Below are positions 58,801-64,000 of a stretch of 64,000 nucleotides of DNA, piece after piece. The stretch is taken from positions 46,116,329 to 46,180,328 of the forward strand of contig NW_023601212.1 in the NCBI RefSeq assembly GCF_014898055.3, in the 5' to 3' direction. How positions within the stretch are numbered: the stretch's first letter is position 1; the number at the start of each line of letters is the position of its first letter. Under the pieces are notes generated by a model. It made no database searches. It was not told where the DNA came from and was given only the letters and a program-made list of their open reading frames with translations. Origin of the DNA: Talpa occidentalis. Its lineage: Eukaryota > Chordata > Mammalia > Eulipotyphla > Talpidae. A program made the position numbers and the translations under genes.

Positions 58801-61800
58801 CTGGTGGACACCCACCCCAGCCTCATGGTCAACCCTCTCCTCCAAGGAGAGCTGGCCCCAGTTCTGCCAGTCTAGGTCATCTCATCCAACATGTTTCATG
58901 TCCTCCTGTGAGTGGCTAGGCCTGGCTGGTGACAGAGGGGCCAGAGGCAAGTTCACATGTACATGAAGACTTGTAGTGGTTTACTCATGTGACATTTGGT
59001 TTGATCCACCTCTCGCCTCTCCTCTCTCACATTGAACTCTGACCATTTTTAACCACAGACATACTTCTAATGCAGCCATTCTAAAATCTCTGGATTACTC
59101 CCAGAAGACCCCAGGACGCTGACTCACTATTTATCTTTGTTTCTGAAGGAAATTTCCAGAACTCTTTGCACAGTTTAAGTCCTTCCTGGGTGTGAAAGAA
59201 CTGTCATTTGCCCCACCCATGAGTGATAGATCTGGGGATGGAATAAGCCGGGAAATTGACTACGCATCGTGTAAGCGCATTGGATCCAGTTACCGAGCAC
59301 TTCCCAAAACCTACCAGCAGCCCAAGTGCAGCGGAAGGACAGCCATCTGCAAGGAGGTATTGCCCTCTGGGGCTCACATGGGCTTAGTGGCACATAGCCC
59401 CACCCCACCAAAAAAAAAACATTACCCTTGCTATACATGAAAGACTGAGTGTCTCCCCCAGATGTTGAATGATGGGTGGTGCTGGAATGTGACAAAACTA
59501 AATGCCTGAGTAAAGGTGACAGTTTCTTACCTCCTTGGTAGTTTTGGCAAGCAACAGAGCTTCCAGTTTAGGGTTTGGCTTATTCCTCTGTTAGACTAAA
59601 TAACTGTTAGTTAAATTCTTTCTGCTGTGATTCCATTTTCCCATTTCACCACCTTCTGTTTCCATTTAGCTTGATGGTTGAACTCTTTCAGGCTTAGTGG
59701 ACAGGCTTATTACTTCGATTCAAGGATTCAGAGTGCCTGCTGATTCCAGCATAAAGTCCAGGGATGAAATTGGCCACATTGCCTGTGCTTGTAAATAAGG
59801 ATTTTTTTTTTTTTTTAAGATTTATTTATTTATTTATACAAGATCTGGGGTACAGACCAGATGCACAGGAGGGTGAGAAGATTCACCAGAGCCAGAGCGG
59901 AGAACAGAACAGGCAGACTGACGAAATACACTGCTGAGGGGAGCAGCGGGCAAGACAGGAGAGGTCTGCCGCACCATGTGGGACCCTCGCCGGCTGGCCG
60001 GCCGGCATCAGAGCGGTGCTGCAGAGGCTGCGGACAGCTTCACAGCACAATGTTCAACCACCTGCGCCACCAGGGGAGGCCCTGTAAATAAGGATTTTAT
60101 TGGCTCACAGTCCTGCCCGTCTGTTTTCATGTGGTCTGTGGCTGCTTCACTAGATCAAAGGCAGAATTGAGTGATCCCAACAGAGACCCAGTGACCAGTG
60201 ACCTAACATATTTACCAGACCCAGTGACCTAATGTATTTACCACCTGGCCCTTTATAAAGTTTGCTGACTCCTGATAGTATAATTTGTTCACATCCCCAA
60301 AGTCATGTTTTCTCCTAAAACCACTTTAAAATTAATTTTACTGTGTACATGATAAAGTGATTTTTTGTAAAATAAAGATCCCATTACCATCCTCACATCT
60401 TCCATGCTGGAGGACACAGCACATACCGCTGGCCGCTGGGGTTTGCCATGCTGCTCAGTTTTGTTCTTGGTGCAGGTGCTGAATGACACCTGGGTCTCCT
60501 TCCCCTCCTGGTCAGAGGACTCCACCTTTGTCAGCTCCAAGAAGACACCCTATGAGGAGCAGCTGCACCGCTGTGAGGACGAACGATTTGAGGTGCGTGT
60601 ACTAGTGCTGTAGATGCCCACCGGGATAGAGTTTCTGGGTACTTGCCGTTCCTTCCTGCTCTTTCCCTCTCTTGAAATGGATCCTTGGTCTCTTTACTGC
60701 CCTCAGCTCCCTTTGCGTGTCCAGGATTCCAGCTCCTTCCAGCAGGGGGCAGCTTCTAAAAGCTTGCCTACTTACGGGCTGACTCACTGATAGTGCTTTA
60801 TTCTTTTTGTTTATAAGGGAAAAAAAATTTTTTTCAATTAGCAATAATCGCGCCTCGGATAAACCTCATTGGCTACGATACTGCCACTGCGCAAAGCTGG
60901 GAAAAAAATTTTTTTTGAACTTAGTTTGATTAATATTAGGTTAACTGAAGTTGACTTTTTTGGTTGGAATATTTACTCAGCCCTGAGTGCCTGTCCCCAG
61001 CACCCCCACCTCCATGGGCGATCCTTTCCTGCCTTCCTTTCATAGTTAGATGTTGTCCTGGAGACCAACCTGGCCACCATCCGGGTGCTGGAGAGTGTGC
61101 AGAAGAAGTTGTCTCGGATGGCGCCTGAGGACCAAGAGAAGTTCCGACTGGATGACTGTCTGGGTGGCACATCGGAGGTGATCCAGCGCCGTGCCATTCA
61201 CCGCATCTATGGTGACAAAGCCCCAGAGATCATCGAGAGCCTCAAGAAGAACCCTGTCACTGCTGTGCCTGTCGTTCTGAAAAGGTGCCCTCTGCTCCTG
61301 GCCCCCCACCTGCTTGGGCCCCAGGGGCTCATTAGTACTGTTGTCACAGGCATATCTTCAAAGGGCCCCAGGGCCTGGGCTGGCACTGTATTTCCAGTCT
61401 TCTTTCATTCTCTGTGCACTCCCGTGAGGGAAGCACAGTGAACACTGTGTTCTGCCTTGAGCATTATCATATCCAAATCATATCTATATCTAGCATGTTC
61501 TGCCTTGAGATTATCATATACAATTATTTGTGAATTTCAAACTATTTCAAAACACAGCAGCACCCTGTACACCATGGTGTGCCTGTTACTTGCTAACATG
61601 TCTCAGAGGCCTCCCTGCACCATTATTGATGAAGTAGCTGCCTCTACTGGTGCTGTGCTTGGCACTGGGGTGGCAGACTGAGCAAGGCCAACACTGTCCT
61701 TCCCTTGTGGAACTCAGAGTCCAGCAAGGGCGCCCCATGGTTTGTTTAACAACCACATGGAGTGTGGTCAGGGTCCTGACCAGGGCAGGAAAGACATTGA

Positions 61801-63881
61801 GGGCAGCAGTATTGGAGAAACCATAAAACCAGCCTAGTCACTTCAGTGGGCCTCGTTCCCACTTTCCTGCTTTATTCATCATGGAACCCACTACACAGTC
61901 GGGCTGGTCTCCTCCTGAGATTGGGATGCATTGGGCCAGGGCTCTGGGTGGAAGACAGGTCGGCCCTGGGAGGGGTGACTCAGGCTGTCCCCCTGGGATA
62001 CTCCCAGGCTGTCCCGGGCTGAGTCCCTCTGCCCCCTGCAGGCTGAAAGCCAAGGAGGAGGAGTGGCGGGAGGCGCAGCAGGGCTTCAACAAGATCTGGC
62101 GGGAGCAGTATGAAAAGGCATACCTAAAGTCCCTGGACCACCAGGCCGTGAATTTCAAGCAGAATGACACCAAGGCCCTTCGTTCCAAAAGCTTGCTCAA
62201 TGAGATCGAGAGTGTCTATGATGAGGTGAGGCCTCCTTGGGCAGGTCTGAGCAGGCCTCGGGTGGGTTGCCGTACTCTGTGCCTGTTTCCCCAGCATCAT
62301 CCTGCCAGGGCTGATAGGGATAAGTGCAGACATTTCTGTGACCTCAGCCTCTGGCCAACCTGGAGAAAGGATAGAGGATGGTAACAGCCCTGTCATTGTC
62401 AGCAGGGACTCCCAACGCCCCCGCTCCCCACACACACACACATGCACGCTCAGGCACAAGTGCATGCATGAGCACACACACACAAGCCAGGGCCTCCGTG
62501 GCCCTTCCTGTAGGTGACTCTACCTGTTTACCCAGTGTCACCCTACCAGGGCTGCCATAGGTTTGAGGACAGATGTTTCTGTGACCCCAGTCTCTGGCCA
62601 ACCTGGGAGAAGGCTGGAAAGTGGCAGCAGCTCTGTCATTGTCAACAAGGGTTCTTAATACCAACCCCACACCGTCACCACCGCCGCCACCCCCCCCCCC
62701 CACACACACACACACACACGCTGTTCTGGGAGAAGGCTGGAAAGTGGCAGCAGCTCTGTCATTGTCAACAAGAGTTCTTAGCTCCCCTCCCCTCTCCCTA
62801 CCACCACAGCCTCCCCCACACATACACATGCAAGCCTTTCCCATAGCAGCTTTCCTTTCTCTGCCACTGACCTAAGACCAGGCACTGTTAGAACCCTCAG
62901 CAGAAACATCCACTCTGGCTTACAGATCTTATTGTGCAGTTGTCCTCATTTTAGCATTGAAGAAACTGAGGCCCGAGAGGAGGCTGCTTGCCAGGGTCAC
63001 AGGAAACTAGGTCTCCTATTGTACCACCTCCAGCCTCCAGCCAGGCCCTCCTGCTAGCATTGGTGCATACAGGTTTCTAGGCCTGAGCCAAAGAACTGAT
63101 GCCAGGCCAGGCTCTCAGGCCTCCAGGTACATGGGTAATGGGAGGTTGGTCCATTTGGTCCAGATCAGAGTGTGATGCCAACAGATGCCCCAGGCTCCTA
63201 CTTTGTAGCTCTACCCTAATGCTACCTCTCCCGTGTTTGCTTCGGCAGCACATATACTAATGCTACCTCTCCCCTAGCACCAGGAACAGCACTCAGAGGG
63301 CCGCAGTGCCCCCTCCAGTGAGCCGCACCTCATCTTTGTGTATGAAGACAGGCAGATCCTGGAAGATGCAGCTGCCCTCATCAGCTACTACGTGAAGCGA
63401 CAGCCGGCCATCCAGAAGGAGGACCAGGGAGCCATCCACCAGCTGCTGCATCAGTTCCTGCCCAGCCTCTTCTTCTCACAGCAGCTGGACCTGGGTGCAT
63501 CAGAGGACTCTGCTGATGAAGGCCGGGGCAGCCCTCAGGGGCAGAATGCAGACCTTGGTGACCGGAAGAAACCGGCACCTGAGCAGCAGGGCAGCTCCCC
63601 GGAGGAGAAAGGAGCTCCAGGGGAGGCGCCAGCTGCCGAGCAGCCATCACCACTGCATAAGCCGCTGGATGATGTCTACAGCCTCTTCTTCGCCAACAAC
63701 AACTGGTACTTCTTCCTGCGCCTGCACCAGACCCTGTGTTCCAGGCTCCTGAAAATCTACCGTCAGGCACAGAAGCAGCTTCTGGAGTACCGCGCTGAGA
63801 AGGAGCGTGAGAAGCTGCTGTGTGAGGGCCGCCGTGAGAAGGGCAGCGACCCCGCCATGGAGCTGCGGCTGAAGCAGCCCA
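34766..63881 (+). CDS. SIN3B: SIN3B, N-terminal and central part: thirteen coding exons of the SIN3 corepressor scaffold
   Basis: Coding exons are 34766-34864, 35431-35537, 36584-36737, 42724-42924, 46847-46990, 54858-54980, 56072-56161, 56499-56617, 59149-59356, 60476-60592, 61046-61284, 62042-62225 and 63278-63881. Joined, they give 796 codons plus one base in an open frame. SIN3B is a nuclear scaffold that brings HDAC1/2 and associated proteins to DNA-bound repressors. Visible domains are PAH1 about residues 36-104, PAH2 about 153-231, a basic nuclear-localisation-like stretch (KKRSRPS, KKKMKLRG) about 262-283, PAH3 about 297-361, and the HDAC-interacting region about 375-490. The helix-rich C-terminal region starts in the last exon. 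Human SIN3B is about 1,160 residues, so the last third lies right of the window. The start at 34766 matches the known N-terminus MAHAGGG and has a good Kozak context. Confidence 0.98.
34920..35285 (+). repeat. GC-rich degenerate minisatellite in SIN3B intron 1 (about 40-65 bp units)
   Basis: Repeated units of the form CCCCTCACCTCGGCCTCT, then GGAGGCC(C/T), then GCCAGGGACCCC. Unit starts are near 34923, 35007, 35074, 35134, 35187 and 35227. Unit length varies and copies are diverged. Long open frames on both strands here come from this repetition and GC bias. Confidence 0.7.
35431..35537 (+). CDS. SIN3B: SIN3B exon 2, first half of PAH1
   Basis: The acceptor CTCCCCGCAG ends at 35430 and the donor GTATTC starts at 35538. 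It encodes [20 protein letters not shown] and [15 protein letters not shown], helices 1-2 of the first paired amphipathic helix domain. The exon ends in phase 2. Confidence 0.97.
35538..36583. other. SIN3B intron 2
   Basis: A 22-nt poly(T) at 35660-35681, followed by the perfect 18-bp palindrome AAGGGGAGTACTCCCCTT (35684-35701). No other element is recognised. Confidence 0.7.
36584..36737 (+). CDS. SIN3B: SIN3B exon 3, second half of PAH1
   Basis: The acceptor CTGTTCCAG ends at 36583 and the donor GTATGC starts at 36738. It encodes [40 protein letters not shown] and [12 protein letters not shown]. This is the hallmark second helix pair of PAH1 (LFxxHPDLIxGFNxFLPxGY). Confidence 0.98.
36738..37339. 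other. SIN3B intron 3, first part
   Basis: No repeat or gene recognised. Confidence 0.5.
37340..37480 (+). repeat. hAT-like DNA transposon fragment
   Basis: TGTGGGGGGCTGTCCAGTAT, CATGTTTAGTAGTATCACTG and CCAAAAATGTCACGAGACAT belong to the same ancient family as 38555-38740. Confidence 0.5.
38555..38740 (+). repeat. hAT-like DNA transposon fragment
   Basis: CAGGGGTTTTCAGCCTCAGC, AAGGGGCTGTCCTGGGCACT and CCTAAAATGTCACCAGATGT. It is a better preserved copy of the family at 37340. Confidence 0.55.
38741..40019. other. SIN3B intron 3, unique sequence
   Basis: No repeat recognised. A 194-codon minus-strand open frame (39354-39938) shows no recognisable domain and lies in intronic sequence. Confidence 0.5.
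40110..40600 (-). repeat. Old L1 3' fragment
   Basis: TAAGTGGTTTTCAGTTTATT, CTCATTGACAGACACTTCAC and TTAATACCTAGGAACAGAAT are antisense ancient L1. Confidence 0.65.
41020..41400 (+). repeat. MLT1-like LTR (MaLR)
   Basis: ACCCAGAATGTGACTATATT, TGGAGATAGGGTCTGTACAG, CTGGCACCTTGATCTTGGAC, TTCTAGCCTACAGAGCTGAC and TGTTTTGTTGTGGCAGCCCC occur in MLT1 order. Confidence 0.8.
41440..41770 (+). repeat. Ancient repeat, L2/MIR-class-like
   Basis: TACTGTTCAAGGCTCTGGGG, ATAAGCAGTGGACAAAATAG and TAACAATAAAGTAAGTAAAA are the diagnostic phrases. Class uncertain. Confidence 0.45.
41771..42723. other. SIN3B intron 3, last part
   Basis: No element recognised before exon 4. Confidence 0.5.
42724..42924 (+). 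CDS. SIN3B: SIN3B exon 4, linker and first half of PAH2
   Basis: The acceptor TTGTTGTCAG ends at 42723 and the donor GTAGGG starts at 42925. The 67 codons begin [20 protein letters not shown] (variable linker), then [20 protein letters not shown] and [15 protein letters not shown], the start of PAH2, the domain that binds MAD-type repressors. Exon length is a multiple of three. Confidence 0.98.
43085..43605 (-). repeat. Old L1 3' fragment
   Basis: CCATTTTTAAGTGTGCAGTT, CCAGCCCCTGGCAAACCACC, CTTATTTCACTCAGCATAAT and GAATAATGCTGCTATGAACG: antisense L1M, parallel to the block at 47430. Confidence 0.85.
43924..44193 (+). mobile_element. tRNA-derived SINE, full length
   Basis: Perfect TSD AAACTATCAGGCAG (43910-43923, 44194-44207). 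Confidence 0.93.
44208..46846. other. SIN3B intron 4, remainder
   Basis: Mostly unique sequence. TTAAACATCTCTCAGTTTGC to ..GTCTTTGCCCATTTTTTT (45700-45800) is L1-like. No exon or RNA gene seen. Confidence 0.45.
46847..46990 (+). CDS. SIN3B: SIN3B exon 5, second half of PAH2
   Basis: The acceptor AAATCACAG ends at 46846 and the donor GTGAGT starts at 46991. The 48 codons run [48 protein letters not shown]. It completes PAH2. Confidence 0.98.
48008..48332 (-). mobile_element. tRNA-derived SINE, 3'-tagged subfamily
   Basis: Perfect TSD CTAAAGGATTGTTTA (47993-48007, 48333-48347). The tag reads TATAGAGGCATG on the + strand between two T-rich tails. Confidence 0.94.
48361..48641 (-). mobile_element. 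tRNA-derived SINE, full length
   Basis: TSD CTGTTTTC (48353-48360, 48642-48649). Only 28 bp from the previous SINE, same orientation. Confidence 0.92.
49105..49385 (-). mobile_element. tRNA-derived SINE
   Basis: TSD CATTCTTA (49097-49104, 49386-49393), inside the old L1. Confidence 0.9.
50791..51680. other. SIN3B intron 5, unique sequence
   Basis: No recognised element. Confidence 0.5.
51691..51854 (-). mobile_element. 5'-truncated SINE (body only, no tRNA head)
   Basis: TSD GATTCTTTT (51682-51690, 51855-51863). It stops after GGAGAGGTCTGCTGCACC, so the pol III promoter head is missing. Confidence 0.85.
52430..52590 (-). repeat. MIR element
   Basis: TTAAGCCCCCTCATCTACAA and AATGGTAATGAAG are antisense MIR. 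Confidence 0.65.
53105..53305 (+). repeat. hAT-type nonautonomous DNA transposon (MER58-like), near full length
   Basis: CAGGGGGTCAATAAAATTCT, GAGCCAGACAGTAACTATCT, TAGGCTTTGTGGGTCAGCAG and GCCAATAAAACCGGTTATTT end near CTTCGGGGGTC. Both inverted ends are visible. Confidence 0.65.
53306..54857. other. SIN3B intron 5, end part
   Basis: Unique sequence; 54400-54640 has a weak L2-like phrase (CAGTCCTCCTGCCTGAAATG). No exon other than 54858. Confidence 0.45.
54858..54980 (+). CDS. SIN3B: SIN3B exon 6, basic linker
   Basis: The acceptor GTATTCTCAG ends at 54857 and the donor GTAATC starts at 54981. The 41 codons are [41 protein letters not shown]. There is no domain; KKRSRP with KKKMK in the next exon resembles a bipartite nuclear localisation signal. 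Confidence 0.96.
54981..56071. other. SIN3B intron 6
   Basis: No element recognised. Confidence 0.5.
56072..56161 (+). CDS. SIN3B: SIN3B exon 7, start of PAH3
   Basis: The acceptor TTTCTGCAG ends at 56071 and the donor GTGCGC starts at 56162. The 30 codons are [30 protein letters not shown]. The donor +4 base (C) is non-consensus, but the frame and the downstream join ([12 protein letters not shown]) are exact. Confidence 0.96.
56499..56617 (+). CDS. SIN3B: SIN3B exon 8, PAH3
   Basis: The acceptor TCCCCACAG ends at 56498 and the donor GTGAGT starts at 56618. It encodes [39 protein letters not shown], then two bases of Gly. It is the core helices of the third PAH domain. Confidence 0.97.
56997..57580 (-). 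mobile_element. Young L1, strongly 5'-truncated, 584 bp
   Basis: Perfect TSD TAAGGGATCAGTTT (56983-56996, 57581-57594). It carries only the end of ORF2 ([20 protein letters not shown] and on to ..VSPIAGI) and the 3' UTR. Nearly identical to the 3' end of the L1 at 31074, so both came from a recently active lineage. Confidence 0.96.
57845..57990 (-). repeat. MIR fragment
   Basis: TTTGAGCCCCAGCTTCCCTG and TGTAAAGTGGGAATCAAAAA are antisense MIR. Confidence 0.6.
57991..58639. other. SIN3B intron 8, unidentified
   Basis: A stretch near 58010-58140 (GTAAAATAAAACAGATGCAA) may be an old L1 piece. Nothing else recognised. Confidence 0.35.
58640..58815 (+). repeat. hAT-type DNA transposon fragment (MER58-like)
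   Basis: CAAGGGCCAAGGATTGAGAT, TACTCAACTCTAGCC, GTTGATAAAACTTTATTTAC. Confidence 0.55.
59149..59356 (+). CDS. SIN3B: SIN3B exon 9, end of PAH3 and start of HDAC-interacting region
   Basis: The acceptor TTTCTGAAG ends at 59148 and the donor GTATTG starts at 59357. It encodes [20 protein letters not shown], then [20 protein letters not shown] and [10 protein letters not shown]. The conserved SYRALPKxY motif of the Sin3 HDAC-interacting region is present. Confidence 0.98.
59700..60285 (-). repeat. hAT-type DNA transposon (MER58-like) split by a SINE
   Basis: The right part 60084-60285 reads TTCATGTGGTCTGTGGCTGC, CAGAATTGAGTGATCCCAAC, CTGGCCCTTTATAAAGTTTG. The SINE at 59806-60082 interrupts it. 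It also holds a small tandem repeat of ACCCAGTGACCTAA(C/T)(A/G)TATTTACCA (60185-60243). Confidence 0.6.
59806..60082 (-). mobile_element. tRNA-derived SINE, full length
   Basis: Perfect 16-bp TSD TGTAAATAAGGATTTT (59790-59805, 60083-60098). Confidence 0.94.
60476..60592 (+). CDS. SIN3B: SIN3B exon 10, HDAC-interacting region
   Basis: The acceptor TTGGTGCAG ends at 60475 and the donor GTGCGT starts at 60593. The 39 codons are [39 protein letters not shown], strongly conserved in all SIN3 proteins. Confidence 0.98.
60831..60898 (-). pseudogene. U4 snRNA 5' fragment (nt 1-68), retroinserted
   Basis: The minus strand reads AGCTTTGCGCAGTGGCAGTA and continues to ..GCTAATTGAAAA with no difference from U4 nt 1-68 that I can see; all CpGs are intact, so the insertion is young. 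Minus-strand TSDs AAAAAAAATTTTTTTCCC and AAAAAAATTTTTTTTCCC bracket it. Truncation falls at the U4 A-run. It has no upstream snRNA promoter and lacks the 3' half, so it is not a functional gene. It sits in the SIN3B intron between exons 10 and 11. Confidence 0.93.
61046..61284 (+). CDS. SIN3B: SIN3B exon 11, HDAC-interacting region
   Basis: The acceptor TTTCATAG ends at 61045 and the donor GTGCCC starts at 61285 (weak after +4). It encodes [60 protein letters not shown] and [19 protein letters not shown]. It ends in phase 2; the Arg codon is completed in exon 12. Confidence 0.98.
61590..61790 (+). repeat. Ancient repeat, L2/MIR-class-like
   Basis: GGTGCTGTGCTTGGCACTGG, GACTGAGCAAGGCCAACACT and CTTGTGGAACTCAGAGTCCA follow the same phrase order as 41440. 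Confidence 0.45.
62042..62225 (+). CDS. SIN3B: SIN3B exon 12
   Basis: The acceptor CCCCCTGCAG ends at 62041 and the donor GTGAGG starts at 62226. It encodes [40 protein letters not shown] and [20 protein letters not shown] plus DE, a charged helical region after the HDAC-interacting domain. Confidence 0.98.
62275..62840 (+). repeat. Tandem segmental repeats with (CA)n spacers in SIN3B intron 12
   Basis: The unit GTGACC(T/C)CAG(C/T)CTCTGGCC..TGTCATTGTCA occurs at 62338 and 62580 (242-bp step). Its 3' half GGGAGAAGGCTGGAAAGTGG recurs at 62606 and 62728 (122-bp step). CA-rich microsatellites separate the units (62427-62485, 62692-62720). Confidence 0.88.
62870..63020 (+). repeat. MIR element
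   Basis: CATTTTAGCATTGAAGAAAC, TGAGGCCCGAGAGGAGGCTG, TTGCCAGGGTCACAGGAAAC. Confidence 0.75.
63233..63260 (+). pseudogene. U6 snRNA 5' fragment (nt 1-28), retroinserted beside a splice acceptor
   Basis: Reads GTGTTTGCTTCGGCAGCACA then TATACTAA, 26 of 28 matches to the U6 5' end. It is flanked by a perfect 17-bp TSD, CTAATGCTACCTCTCCC (63216-63232 and 63257-63273). The last four bases CTAA are shared between U6 and the TSD. The downstream TSD copy plus CTAG forms the 3' splice site of SIN3B exon 13. There is no poly(A) tail. Confidence 0.92.
63278..63881 (+). CDS. SIN3B: SIN3B exon 13 (604 bp), start of C-terminal region
   Basis: The acceptor CTCTCCCCTAG ends at 63277 and the donor GTGAGC starts at 63882. 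It encodes [20 protein letters not shown] through [19 protein letters not shown] low-complexity acidic/Pro linker follows (..[19 protein letters not shown]), then [20 protein letters not shown] and LRLKQP. It ends one base into a Ser codon, fitting human ..KQPSEVELEEYY. The intron just before it carries a U6 snRNA fragment close to this acceptor. Confidence 0.97.
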
Positions 63882-64000
63882 GTGAGCCCAGGGGACATTT
63901 GGGAGGGGGCAGGCCAAAGCATCTTAGTGAGCTGGGTAGGGACCTGGAGCGGGGCAAGTAGCTATGACCAAGCACCCCAAAGGTTTGGGTTCCCAGCCTG
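63882..64000 (+). other. Start of the SIN3B intron after exon 13
   Basis: This is intronic sequence beginning with donor GTGAGC and running to the window edge. I see no repeat or exon in it. Confidence 0.85.

Noticed and set aside
60831..60898. Functional U4 gene
   Set aside because: Only nt 1-68 are present, there is no snRNA promoter and a TSD flanks it, so it is a retrocopy.
62344..62844. 166-codon Gly/Cys-rich minus-strand open frame
   Set aside because: It is produced by CA/CCACC microsatellites and the tandem repeat units.

Overview
The window is nuclear DNA from a placental mammal. It has split genes with GT-AG introns, a CpG-island promoter, L1 retrotransposons with TTGAACCC-type target-site duplications (TSDs), MIR/L2 relics, Tigger and hAT DNA-transposon fossils, and about two dozen copies of a young tRNA-derived SINE. 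There is no Alu (primates) and no B1/B2 (rodents). The SINE has a head with tRNA A and B boxes, a unique body, and a tail ending in TATAAATAAATAAATCTTT plus poly(A). I cannot assign it to a named family from memory, so the species is left open; a laurasiatherian such as a bat is only a guess.

Two protein genes lie head to tail on the + strand, as I recall them on human chromosome 19p13.11. Positions 1-20287 hold the 3' part of NWD1: seven coding exons (2557-20287) encoding the last 584 residues, a WD40-repeat propeller with an intact stop codon. The NACHT part lies upstream of the window. Positions 34766-63881 hold the first thirteen coding exons of SIN3B, the scaffold of the SIN3-HDAC corepressor. 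They start in a GC-rich promoter with NRF1, YY1 and GC-box motifs and run through PAH1, PAH2, PAH3, the HDAC-interacting region and into the C-terminal region (796 residues plus one base). The gene continues beyond the right edge. All exon junctions keep frame, so both genes look functional.

The 14.5 kb between them (20288-34765) is mostly repeats: a SINE nested inside a SINE, Tigger fragments, LTR-like pieces, L2, a (CA)n tract and a 2.15 kb young L1 carrying the C-terminal ORF2 reading frame. The introns are repeat-rich too, including a 3.3 kb old L1 split by three SINEs in SIN3B.

The most unusual content is a set of three tiny 5' fragments of spliceosomal snRNAs, each flanked by a TSD and without a clear added poly(A) tail: U2 nt 1-34 (15513-15546), U4 nt 1-68 (60831-60898) and U6 nt 1-28 (63233-63260). 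The U6 piece sits 17-21 bp from the 3' splice site of a SIN3B exon and has duplicated that intron's probable branch-point/polypyrimidine tract. Other notable structures are a SINE lineage carrying a shared 3' tag, an inverted duplication whose SINE part is much more diverged than its unique part, a weak NWD1 splice donor with a stronger one 4 nt downstream and a SINE inserted beside it, and minisatellites in NWD1 and SIN3B introns. I found no evidence of a new enzymatic or defence-type system.
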